Of a DNA stretch of 64,000 nucleotides, positions 40,785 to 50,058 are shown piece after piece. The notes under the pieces were generated by a model. The model was not told the DNA's origin, searched no databases, and worked only from the letters and a program-made list of their open reading frames with translations. The stretch lies in the NCBI GenBank assembly GCA_020860715.1, contig JAJBTU010000037.1, positions 33,822 to 97,821 on the forward strand. Direction: 5' to 3'. The DNA is from Clostridiales bacterium. Its GTDB lineage: Bacteria > Bacillota > Clostridia > Lachnospirales > Lachnospiraceae. A program made the position numbers and the translations under genes. Within the stretch, counting starts at the first letter, position 1. Each line of letters begins with the position of its first letter.

Positions 40785-40953
40785 TGCGCAGGGGCGCGTA
40801 TGGAAATTTTCCAGCTGGTGCTGGATGCGTCTCCGCTGCCGCTCCGGTCGTTGAATATCCCGCGCACAGCGTGGGATGTCACCCGGCGAGGGCTAAACGC
40901 GTGCCACTGGCACGCAGCAACCGCGCGGCGAGTAGGGAAAATCACCCTACTCG
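40785..40953 (+). repeat. Modular palindromic intergenic element, copy B2
   Basis: ATATCCCGCGCACAGCGTGGGATGTCACCCGGCGAGGGCTAAACGCGTGCCACTGGCACGCAGCAACCGCGCGGCGAGTAGGG...CCCTACTCG; near copy of B1. Confidence 0.85.
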
Positions 40954-40954
40954 A

Positions 40955-41575
40955 TTATAGATTAAAGCGGAAGGGATCGTTGGTTTCCGGAAGATAAGCC
41001 ATCAGACCGTGCAGCACCAGATTTTGCATTAATGTGCTGACTTCTTCGGCAGACAGATCCTTCCCTCTTTCATTCCACAGCTGCAAAATGCTGAACATTG
41101 CAGAATTTATGTAGTCTAACAGATAATCAAAATATGGCGAATCCGCCGGGAGTGGAAGATAATCTTCCACCAAGGGGAGTAATTCTGATTTTACTTTTGA
41201 GAAAAAAGCAGAGTCCCCATTCGGTCCAAGCAGGAGGTAGATTTTTTCATTCATAGCATTAAAAACAATCTGAAAAAGGTTTTTCAGGGAATCCGCCCTT
41301 TCAGAAGCCATCTGGTGTATCGCATTCCCGGAGCCGGATTCCGGCATAACCTGACGAATCGTCTGCTTCAGCTCATCTAACAGGTCTGCCTCTGCATTTG
41401 CGACCAGGTCGTCAATATCTATAAAATACTCATAAAATGTACCGCGGTTATAGGATGTACGTCTTGTAAGTTCATTGACTGCGATTTTGGAAATCGGCTT
41501 TTCCTTTACCAATGCCCAGAAGGCGTCAATGAAGATTCGGCGTGTCCTTTTGGTGGTCGCTGATTGCTTTTTCAT
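40955..41575 (-). CDS. TetR-family transcriptional regulator
   Basis: TKRTRRIFIDAFWALVKEKPISKIAVNELTRRTSYNRGTFYEYFIDIDDL. Confidence 0.9.
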   Translation of the reverse strand: MKKQSATTKRTRRIFIDAFWALVKEKPISKIAVNELTRRTSYNRGTFYEYFIDIDDLVANAEADLLDELKQTIRQVMPESGSGNAIHQMASERADSLKNLFQIVFNAMNEKIYLLLGPNGDSAFFSKVKSELLPLVEDYLPLPADSPYFDYLLDYINSAMFSILQLWNERGKDLSAEEVSTLMQNLVLHGLMAYLPETNDPFRFNL

Positions 41576-41694
41576 TTACGTTCCTCCGTCACAAAAATCC
41601 GACAGATTTTGAAAATCTGATGGTTGAATTATGCTTTTGTCGTGTGTATAATGCATCGTACAACAGAATGTTGGAAAAATCAAGGAGGAATTTT

Positions 41695-42609
41695 ATGACA
41701 GTGATTTCTGTGGATCATCTGACAAAAGACTACGGCCATGGCCGGGGCGTGTTCGATGTATCAATTCAAGTGGATAAAGGCGAATGCTACGGGTTCCTTG
41801 GCCCGAATGGTGCAGGGAAAACGACGACCATTCGTCATCTGATGGGCTTTTCCAAACCTGAGAAGGGCAGTACGGCAATTTCCGGGATGGACAGCTGGAA
41901 AAACAGTGCGACTTTGAAAAATACGGTCGGCTATCTTCCGGGGGAAGTAACGCTGCCGGCGGGACTTTCGGGAACCGGGTTCCTGCGCATGATGGGTCAG
42001 ATGCGCCATGTGGAAAATGACAGCTATCTGAAGATGCTGCTGAAAAAGTTTGATCTGGATCCCAATGTCAGCATCAAACGGATGAGCCTGGGCGTAAAGC
42101 GTAAGCTGGCTGTCGTCACGGCCTTTATGCAGGACCCGGATATTCTGATCCTGGATGAACCGACATCCGGACTTGATCCGGTCATGCAGGAGACATTCAT
42201 TGAATTTGTAAAGGAAGAAAAGGAACGGGGCAAGACGATTTTCCTCTCTTCCCATATTTTCCATGAGGTGGATGCCACCTGCGACCGCATTGCGATCATA
42301 AGGGATGGAAAGATTGTCTCCGAGTTCAAGTCGGAGGAATTGAAGCAGAAGCATGATCGCATCTATCGCGTAACATTTGCGGACGAAATATCTTATATGA
42401 ATTTTGTTCAGAAACCGTTCCGGTTCACATCGAAAAACAGGGGAAAACTCCGTGCGAGGGTGCAGATGGAGGCAGACCGGGTCGGCGAGCTTATGACCTG
42501 TCTGTGCGATTATAATGTTGCGGACTTCATTGAGATCCCGTTTACTCTGGAAGACTATTTCATGGGCTTCTACGATACCGGCCATCATTTTCAGGGGGTG
42601 AGTGCATGA
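41695..42609 (+). CDS. ABC transporter ATP-binding protein 1
   Basis: GPNGAGKTTTIRHLMG, MSLGVKRKLAVV, ILDEPTSGLDPV. Confidence 0.95.
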   Translation: MTVISVDHLTKDYGHGRGVFDVSIQVDKGECYGFLGPNGAGKTTTIRHLMGFSKPEKGSTAISGMDSWKNSATLKNTVGYLPGEVTLPAGLSGTGFLRMMGQMRHVENDSYLKMLLKKFDLDPNVSIKRMSLGVKRKLAVVTAFMQDPDILILDEPTSGLDPVMQETFIEFVKEEKERGKTIFLSSHIFHEVDATCDRIAIIRDGKIVSEFKSEELKQKHDRIYRVTFADEISYMNFVQKPFRFTSKNRGKLRARVQMEADRVGELMTCLCDYNVADFIEIPFTLEDYFMGFYDTGHHFQGVSA

Positions 42610-43517
42610 GTGCAGGTCTTATATCTGTGAGGAATCTTACGAAGGATTATGGAGATAACCGTGGTGTGTTTGACATCTCCCTTGACATCCAGGAAGGTGA
42701 GGTGTTTGGCTATCTGGGAACCAACGGATCCGGAAAGACGACCACGATCCGCCATATGATGGGCTTTTTGAAGCCGGATTCCGGCGAAGTGCTGGTGAAT
42801 GGGTTAAACCCATGGAAGCAGGCGCCGGAGGTCATGAGAGATGTCAGCTATATACCCGGGGAGATCGCGTTTCCAGATGTGGCCACCGGCACGGACTTTT
42901 TTAGGGTGCAGGCACAGTTCCTGGGCGTGAAGGATTTTACTTACATGAATCACTTGATTGATCTTCTGGGGCTGGACCCGTCCGCCAACCTGAAACGCAT
43001 GAGCAAAGGAATGAAGCAGAAGACAGCGATTGTAGCGGCACTGATGGGTGATAAGAAAATACTGATCATGGACGAACCGACCACCGGCCTGGATCCGCTG
43101 ATGCGGGAGACCTTCCTGGAACTGGTTCGTGAGGAAAAGAAAAAAGGCAGGACTATCTTTATGTCCAGCCATATTTTTGAGGAAATCGAGGATGTCTGCG
43201 ACCGGGTTGCCATCATCGGGAACGGTAAAATTAAGGATGTACTGAGTCTCTATAAGCTGCGCCACGACACGCCGAGAATGTTCCGGATCACGTTTGCTAA
43301 TGAAGCAGCTGCGCAGGAATATGCGCAGAGGATTTCCGATGCAGTCGTGGATGAGAACGAAAAGTCAAAAGTAACTTTTGCCGTTCCTGCTGCCGAAATT
43401 GACCGTATGATCAAGGCAACGAAAGAACTGCCGGTTGTTTCGGTTGATGAGAAGCATGAGGATCTGGAGGAGTATTTTATGAAAATAGTTCAGAACAGCA
43501 GCAAAAGCATAACATAG
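42606..43517 (+). CDS. ABC transporter ATP-binding protein 2 (paralogue)
   Basis: GTNGSGKTTTIRHMMG, MSKGMKQKTAIV, IMDEPTTGLDPL; ATGA overlap with ATPase 1. Confidence 0.95.
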   Translation: MSAGLISVRNLTKDYGDNRGVFDISLDIQEGEVFGYLGTNGSGKTTTIRHMMGFLKPDSGEVLVNGLNPWKQAPEVMRDVSYIPGEIAFPDVATGTDFFRVQAQFLGVKDFTYMNHLIDLLGLDPSANLKRMSKGMKQKTAIVAALMGDKKILIMDEPTTGLDPLMRETFLELVREEKKKGRTIFMSSHIFEEIEDVCDRVAIIGNGKIKDVLSLYKLRHDTPRMFRITFANEAAAQEYAQRISDAVVDENEKSKVTFAVPAAEIDRMIKATKELPVVSVDEKHEDLEEYFMKIVQNSSKSIT

Positions 43518-43700
43518 ATCATGCAGATTTATCTGCGATGGGCTATGCTATGCTTTTGGGATGGGCGGAACACCCATACAGCCTCAGACATATGACGCGT
43601 AAGCGGCATATAGCCTTCGAAGAAGGCGGCGCTGAACGTCCAGTGGACGTTCGTTTAGCGCCGACCGGAGCGGAGCGTAGACCTGTGGCCTGATGTTCTG
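43491..43700 (-). repeat. Multibranched palindromic element, copy A3 (inverse orientation), with module at 43627-43682
   Basis: CAGAACAGCA...GATGTTCTG ends; ATGGGCGGAACACCCAT, CCTCAGACATATGACGCGTAAGCGGCATAT shared with A1/A2; covarying internal stems. Confidence 0.88.
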
Positions 43701-43726
43701 AAAGAAATAGAAAAGGAGATCAGAAA

Positions 43727-44908
43727 ATGAAAGTTACAAAAATATTTTCCTGGCCGCTGATGAAGCAGAGCCTGAATGCCAATAAAGTCCTGTTTATCGC
43801 CTGCACGGTTGTCCTTTGCCTGATGACGGTGGTCACTACCTACGCGAATAATCTGCTGGGCGGAACGGAGACCGTGGATTATACCGATGCACAGACGGAT
43901 TTCTACAGCCATCTGTATGTATTGGCTTCCTACAATGAAATGATGGGAACGGAACTGAGCTATGAGGATTTTGCGGAAGCAGAAGATCAGACCATGTATG
44001 AGACGGCATTTGAGATGGCCTCCGCACAGTCTGAGGACCTCGACCTTTCCTGCGAGAACTTTGAAACGGCGGCGGAAACTCTGGCCGGATCGGAAGCTGG
44101 CCTGGATGCCTATATTTCCCAGTTTGAGTATGTTTATGCTTTAGGCTCTGTACAAGGCTGCTTCTCCGGAGACGATCTGGACATCGAGTCCATGATGACC
44201 ATGATGCTGGAGATGATGGGTATCCCGTCTGATATGCTGGAAACGATGAGTGAAATGGACACGACTGTCATGATGAATCAGATGTATTTCACGATCATGA
44301 GCCCGCTGCCGTTAATTCTGTTTCTGGTATTTGCCGGAAACGCGCTCGTGGTCGATCAGGTGGATAAGGGTTCCATGGCTTATATCCTCTCTACCCCGAC
44401 GAAGCGCAGTGCGGTGGTCATCACGCAGGCGATTTATATGGTTATCATGCCGTTCCTCATGGTTGGATGCGCGTTCCTTGTAAAGCTGGCTGCTACCCAG
44501 GCATTTGTCGGGGAAGTGGATGTTGCTAAATATGCGGCGCTTTATGGAGGACTGTATGTGCTGACAGAGGCAATGGCGGGCATTTGCTATCTGGCGAGCT
44601 GCCTGTTTAACCTCAGCAAATATGCGCTGGGGCTGGGCGGCGGCCTGAATGTATGGTTTTTCCTCTGCTCCCTGCTTGGTATGTTTGGTTCAGAGACCAT
44701 GGTCAGCATGGGCATCGGTGTGGAGATGCTGGATAATTTCAATCGTCTCACACTGGTTGGTCTGTTTGACATTGAAGCGTTGGAAACGGTTGGCTCCGGG
44801 AGTGTGGACTATGCGTTTGTACCGAAGCTGATTATTCTGGCAGTGATTGCGGTAGCCTGCTATGTGGTGGGTATGATTCGGTTCCAGAAAAAGGATCTGC
44901 CGCTGTAA
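43727..44908 (+). CDS. ABC transporter permease (ABC-2 type)
   Basis: Six-TM-like protein downstream of two ATPases; LPLILFLVFAGNALVVDQVDKGSMAYILSTPTKRSAVVITQ. Confidence 0.85.
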   Translation: MKVTKIFSWPLMKQSLNANKVLFIACTVVLCLMTVVTTYANNLLGGTETVDYTDAQTDFYSHLYVLASYNEMMGTELSYEDFAEAEDQTMYETAFEMASAQSEDLDLSCENFETAAETLAGSEAGLDAYISQFEYVYALGSVQGCFSGDDLDIESMMTMMLEMMGIPSDMLETMSEMDTTVMMNQMYFTIMSPLPLILFLVFAGNALVVDQVDKGSMAYILSTPTKRSAVVITQAIYMVIMPFLMVGCAFLVKLAATQAFVGEVDVAKYAALYGGLYVLTEAMAGICYLASCLFNLSKYALGLGGGLNVWFFLCSLLGMFGSETMVSMGIGVEMLDNFNRLTLVGLFDIEALETVGSGSVDYAFVPKLIILAVIAVACYVVGMIRFQKKDLPL

Positions 44909-45013
44909 TGAACAGCTGGTCATGCTGCAGAAAAAACCAGACGAAGCCAAAAGGCTGAATGGATAATTTGTTTGACTATTTTGTAAATCTGTACTAAACT
45001 TTTCAATGACAAA

Positions 45014-45053
45014 GACGTCGCAGATACCTGTCTGGTATTATGCGGCGTTTTTT
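45014..45053 (+). terminator. Rho-independent terminator
   Basis: ACGTCGCAgatACC-tgtct-GGTattaTGCGGCGTTTTTT. Confidence 0.7.
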
Positions 45054-45056
45054 ATA

Positions 45057-45137
45057 CGCACGGCCGCGAAAGGAAGTTAGTGGCTTTGCCACTCGCGGCC
45101 GCGCGGGCGGATAAGGTGAGAAGACTCTCCTTATCCG
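45057..45137 (+). repeat. Palindromic intergenic element, divergent copy B5
   Basis: CGGCCGCGa...AGTGGC-ttt-GCCACT-CGCGGCCG then GCGGGCGGATAAGGtgagaagactctCCTTATCCG, same layout as the 3' half of B1/B2. Confidence 0.6.
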
Positions 45138-45174
45138 ATAGAAATTACATGGAGAAGAATGGACAGGAGAGAAC

Positions 45175-45876
45175 ATGATGGCAAAGCGAAAAATAGCGGT
45201 GGTACCCTTGTGGGATGATGAAAAAGAGAGCATCTGGATGCTTCCCGGATACATGGATGGAATCAGGGATGCCGGGGCAATCCCGGTCATTCTTCCTTTA
45301 TCCAGCAGCACAGAGGACGTGCTGGAGTTATTTGACTTGTGTGACGGCCTGCTTATGACCGGCGGGCATGATGTTTCGCCTGTTTTGTATCATCAGGAGA
45401 AAAAAGAAGCCTGCGGACAGATTTGCCCGGCAAGGGATCAGATGGAACGCGTACTGTATGAAAATGCGCTATCAAACGAGAAGCCGGTGCTGGGTATTTG
45501 CCGCGGCATTCAGCTGATCAATGTCCTGCAGGGCGGTACGCTCTATCAGGATCTGTTGACAGAATATAAAAGCCCGGCTGAGCACCATATGAATCCGCCA
45601 TACACCAATATTGCCCATACGGTTCAGATAAGAAAGGAATCTCCGCTGTATGATCTGCTGGGGATAGAAACTCTGGGAGTAAACAGCTACCACCATCAGG
45701 CAGTAAAGGAACTGGGGGCGGATCTTGAGATCATGGCAGAATCTGAGGATGGACTGGTAGAAGCCGTGTGCCATACGAAGCATAAATTTGTATGGGCGGT
45801 TCAGTGGCATCCGGAATTTGATTATCATGTAAATCCGGCCAGTAAAAGGATATTTGAGGCTTTTGTCAATTTTTAA
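45175..45876 (+). CDS. gamma-glutamyl-gamma-aminobutyrate hydrolase family (peptidase C26)
   Basis: LLMTGGHDVSP, KPVLGICRGIQLINVLQGGTLYQD, VQWHPEF. Confidence 0.93.
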   Translation: MMAKRKIAVVPLWDDEKESIWMLPGYMDGIRDAGAIPVILPLSSSTEDVLELFDLCDGLLMTGGHDVSPVLYHQEKKEACGQICPARDQMERVLYENALSNEKPVLGICRGIQLINVLQGGTLYQDLLTEYKSPAEHHMNPPYTNIAHTVQIRKESPLYDLLGIETLGVNSYHHQAVKELGADLEIMAESEDGLVEAVCHTKHKFVWAVQWHPEFDYHVNPASKRIFEAFVNF

Positions 45877-45971
45877 TGCCTAAGGCTCTAAATCTTTTTA
45901 CATATCCTAATTCCGGTAACCACTTTGTTTTCTTTTTGAGATCAGCTTTAAAATTCACCTTACTTGATTTT

Positions 45972-46190
45972 TTACTCGTAGTGTTTGCGATACTGTGCCG
46001 GAGTACATCCTATAATAGATTTGAACTTTGCAATATAATTGCCTGGCTGGTTATATCCGCAAAGACCTGCTATTTCAGATATTGTCAATGAGCCGGAAAG
46101 CAGTTCTGTACTCTTGCGCACCCGGTATTCAGTTAAAAACTGGTAATGATGATCCCACAGGGTATTTATCTCACGTAAGACTTCAATCAC
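45972..46190 (-). pseudogene. AraC-family regulator, C-terminal HTH fragment
   Basis: YRVRKSTELLSGSLTISEIAGLCGYNQPGNYIAKFKSIIGCTPAQYRK; N-terminus missing. Confidence 0.75.
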
Positions 46191-46330
46191 TGAATCCTGA
46201 GATGCTATATCTGAACGAAGGATTTGTAACAGTTCAGAACAGCATCGCAGGCGGTCTGCGGCCTTGAATAGAATAGTTACAAGTTACATTACTTTTATAT
46301 TGAGATACATACAAAGATGAGGCTGATTGT

Positions 46331-46711
46331 ATGGTGCATGAATTTGAGAAAATTCCCATCCCCAGACTGGTGCTTAAGTTGGGGATACCGGCGATGTTTG
46401 CCCAGTTTTTAATATTTTGTATAGTATTATGGACAGGGCTTTTGTCGGGAATATTGCTGGAGAGGGGGGAACTGGCGCTTGCGAGTATTGGCATTTGCGC
46501 CCCTGTATTGACGGCGGTTACATCTATTTCTTCTCTCGTGGGCATTGGCGGCGCTTCTGTTATGAGCATTTCGATTGGGAAAAAGGATTACGAAACCGCC
46601 CACCTTGCGATGAACCATGCGGCGAAATTGCTGTTTGGCCTGGCGGTGGCTGTTACCGTCCTTTTGCTGATCTGCATGAAACCGCTGCTTCCAATGGAAC
46701 AGACGCATTGA
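46331..46711 (+). pseudogene. MATE-family efflux protein, N-terminal fragment with frameshifts
   Basis: RLVLKLGIPAMFAQF then (other frame) NILYSIMDRAFVGNIAGEGG then ALASIGICAPVLTAV...GIGGASVMSISIGKKD; ends at ~46711. Confidence 0.75.
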
Positions 46712-46735
46712 ATTTAATTCGGAAGGAGAATGATG

Positions 46736-48073
46736 GTTATGGAAACAATCAGAGAAATGCTGGAGTCAAATCCCACGCTGAAAAAAATACAGGCTGCGGA
46801 GGAAGTGATCTGGATTAATCCGGATAAAATATCTTTCGCAGATTCAAAAGACTCCTGCGAACTTACTATGACCGATATCGACGACGCAGAAGCGCGCCTG
46901 CAGCGTTTTGCGCCTTTTATCATGAAGTGTTTTCCGGAGACGGAAGAGCGTGGCGGGATCATTGAGTCTGTTTTAACAGATATTCCGAATATGCGCACCC
47001 GCATCAACGAGAAGTATGACAGTCATTTACAGGGACGGCTGCTTTTAAAGCAGGACAGCCATCTGGCAATCGCGGGATCTGTGAAAGCAAGAGGCGGCAT
47101 TTATGAGGTACTGAAGCATACGGAGGAGCTGGCGTTTGCGAATGGAATTCTCAAAGAGAGTGACAACTACGCAAAGCTGGCGGAGCCGGAATGCAGGAAC
47201 TTTTTTGCAAAATATACGATACAGGTGGGTTCGACCGGAAACCTCGGCATGAGCATTGGCATCATGAGTGCTGCAGTGGGATATCAAGTCATCGTGCATA
47301 TGTCCGCAGATGCAAAACAGTGGAAGAAAGACCTGCTGCGAAGCCATGGCGTGACCGTGATAGAGTATCAGGCTGATTACAGTGAGGCCGTAAAGAACGG
47401 AAGGAAGCAATCCGATGAAAATCCGATGAGCTATTTTGTAGACGATGAGAATTCCAGAAATCTGTTCCTTGGCTACGCGGTGGCGGCAAAGCGCCTGATC
47501 AGCCAATTGGCAGAAAAGCAGGTTCCGGTGGATGAAATGCATCCGCTGTTTGTCTATATTCCCTGCGGAGTCGGCGGAGCGCCGGGTGGTATTACCTTTG
47601 GACTAAAGCAGGTGTTCGGCGATGCGGTACACTGTTTCTTTGTGGAACCGGTGCAGGCTCCCTGTATGCTGCTCGGCATGAGTACCGGACTGCAAAATGG
47701 TATTTCCGTACAGGATATCGGCCTGACCGGCCTTACCCACGCAGACGGCCTTGCCGTTGGCAGACCTTCCGGATTTGTAGGCAGCGTCATGAAGCCGCTG
47801 ATTAGCGGCGAATTCACCATCCGCGACGGAAAGCTGTATGACTATATGCGCGATGTGCTGGATACAGAATCTGTCTTCCTGGAGCCCAGTGCCTGCGCAG
47901 CGTTTCAGGGGCCGATAAAGCTGGAGACAAGCCCGGAGACACGTATTTATCTGGAAAAGAACGGTTTAATAGATAAAATGAACGCGGCTTCCCATATCGT
48001 ATGGGCGACCGGCGGAAGCCTTGTGCCGGAAGAAATCAGAGAGGAATACAGGAATACATTCATTCAGGAATGA
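46736..48073 (+). CDS. dsdA: D-serine ammonia-lyase
   Basis: LLLKQDSHLAIAGSVKARGGIYEVLKHTEELA, VGSTGNLGMSIGIMSAAVGYQVIVHMSADAKQWKKDLLRSHGVTVIEY, PCGVGGAPGGITFGL. Confidence 0.93.
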   Translation, partial: VMETIREMLESNPTLKKIQAAEEVIWINPDKISFADSKDSCELTMTDIDDAEARLQRFAPFIMKCFPETEERGGIIESVLTDIPNMRTRINEKYDSHLQGRLLLKQDSHLAIAGSVKARGGIYEVLKHTEELAFANGILKESDNYAKLAEPECRNFFAKYTIQVGSTGNLGMSIGIMSAAVGYQVIVHMSADAKQWKKDLLRSHGVTVIEYQADYSEAVKNGRKQSDENPMSYFVDDENSRNLFLGYAVAAKRLISQLAEKQVPVDEMHPLFVYIPCGVGGAPGGITFGLKQVFGDAVHCFFVEPVQAPCMLLGMSTGLQNGISVQDIGLTGLTHADGLAVGRPSGFVGSVMKPLISGEFTIRDGKLYDYMRDVLDTESVFLEPSACAAFQGPIKLETSPETRIYLEKNGLIDKMNAASHIVWATGGSLVPEEIREEYRNTFIQE

Positions 48074-48168
48074 GATAACTTTGGCAAAAGAAAAAAGAAC
48101 AGAAATTGTAAGAATATCCCCTTATTTGTCAAAAACATACCATTATTGTTGAACCATGTCAATGACTG

Positions 48169-48198
48169 ATACTGACTGCAGCACGGATATTTTGCGTG
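48169..48198 (+). repeat. 30-bp direct repeat, copy 2 (partner 29609-29638)
   Basis: ATACTGACTGCAGCACGGATATTTTGCGTG. Confidence 0.85.
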
Positions 48199-48386
48199 AT
48201 TGCTTATTCTTGCGAAGCAGCGAGCCAACAGGAACATCTTCTGTGCGTTGGTGAATCTGGTGTGTGGGAGTGCCAGTCAAAGCTGTTTAAAGAACACAGA
48301 AGGCGTAAGGCGGCAATCATACTGCTGATGATCTTGATCAGCATTTCCACGTCATTTGTGAAGCAGCATTCGGTCATAGATGTGGT

Positions 48387-49505
48387 ATGGTGAGGAAGAA
48401 AAAACCAATCGTTCACTACACTAAAATGAGTACCTTGAAGATCCTGTTGGCAGATGCGAAGAGCCAAAATTCGAAAGGCGCAGAGCCACTGGAAGAAAAG
48501 GAGAACCAACCGCGGCTGCGCCTTTAGAATACATTTTATATGAATGATCCTATGGAAGGCAAATTATTTTTTGAACTGATGGACGACCTCGGAACCAGTG
48601 ATGAATGTGAAAAGATGGTTCATATTTTGGAAAAATATTATTGCGAGGAGGACAAGCCATTCTATTCTTCCAAAGAACAGCCCAACAATAGCAACGTATA
48701 TATTACAAGTTTGTCATCGGATAAGGATAGTCTGATGATGTGGATTGCATATTCCAACAATGCAGACGGTTGCGCCATTGAATTTGGTGATGACTTTTTT
48801 GATATTCGGTATGACACAGGAATTGAGATGGGAAAATCTCTTTATACGGACGAAGATTATCCTCTCTATACCGTCAAATATATTGACAGGAAAAGGTTCA
48901 GTGAAATTGCACGGGGAATCCAGACCTGTGATAGTCAGAAATGTGTTGAAGTGAAGGATCGAAACACAGAAGTAGAAGAATTGGAAATAATATGTAGAAA
49001 GATGATAAGGCTCCGCGAAATCCTGAGACAATTGGATGAGTACCTGAGTGCCAGAACAATCCAACTAAACAGCGAGATGGAGCAATTATGGCAGGAAAAC
49101 TCCAGGCAGCAGCCGCAGCTTCCGGGACAGAAAGGGGCAGCAGATAAAGAATTTGATAAGAAACTACAGCGAAAGAAATACGACATAAGGCAGTGGAAAG
49201 TGTGTCAGGAATCTGTAAGGAAATTTGTCGCAGACAGTTTGAATGGGATACGATTCCTGTTCAAGAACATAGAGTACCGACAAGAAAAAGAAATCCGCGC
49301 TGTCCGCTATGAGACTGACGCAAAGGTTGACTGGACAAGTTTCGAGATCCCGCGTCTTTATGTGGATGTAGATCGAGATATTTACATGAATGAAGTTCAG
49401 ATCGGCCCGCGTGTAGATCCGGTAGAAGCGGACGGCATCAGTGCGTGGCTGCAGACAACGGAAAAGGTTCACAATGTTGTGAGGTCGGAACGGCATTATC
49501 GGTAA
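48387..49505 (+). pseudogene. DUF2971-like protein with in-frame TAG at 48525
   Basis: MVRKKKPIVHYTKMSTLKILL...RL*NTFYMNDPMEGKLFF...DKDSLMMWIAYSNNADGCAIEF; frame continuous either side of the TAG. Confidence 0.65.
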
Positions 49506-49537
49506 TCTGGCTTAAAAAAATAGTAAAGAAGCATACA

Positions 49538-49777
49538 ATGGACATAAAAACAAAAATAATTGAAGTAGAAGATTGTGTACGCCGAAAGATCAGGCAGTAT
49601 TGTACTCAGGAAAAAATCAGTCTATATGCATTTGCTTTGGAGGCAAAAATATCTTACTCCACTCTTCGGGATTTTATGAATGAAAAAACAGAGCCGAAGT
49701 TGGGAACGCTGGTTTTGATTGCTGATTACATGGGTTTAACTCTGTCAAAACTTGTGGAGTTAGAAGAATCCGGTTAG
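49538..49777 (+). CDS. XRE-like helix-turn-helix regulator
   Basis: ISLYAFALEAKISYSTLRDFMNEKTEPKLGTLVLIADYMGLTLSKLV. Confidence 0.8.
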   Translation: MDIKTKIIEVEDCVRRKIRQYCTQEKISLYAFALEAKISYSTLRDFMNEKTEPKLGTLVLIADYMGLTLSKLVELEESG

Positions 49778-50058
49778 AGTATAGCCTGAGAATTGAATTG
49801 CATTTCCAATCTTCATTTGCGGTAAAACGTGAATTAAAATGGTTGCGCTGTGAGGAACTGTTGGATATAATAAAGCGAAGCGTACTTTAATGAACTAAGC
49901 ACAAATGCAATCAAATATAATGCGGAAACAAAATCAACAAATGCAAACATAATATTACAAAATGCAAGGTAACGAATCGGCGAATACTAATTCGACCAAG
50001 TGTTTTATATTAAACTTTAAATTGACGATCTGTATAGATCAATGAGGAAATCAATCCA

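Noticed and set aside
48196-48393. 65-aa ORF MIAYSCEAASQQEHLL...
   Set aside because: Short, no family, lies in decayed sequence next to the 30-bp repeat; likely spurious
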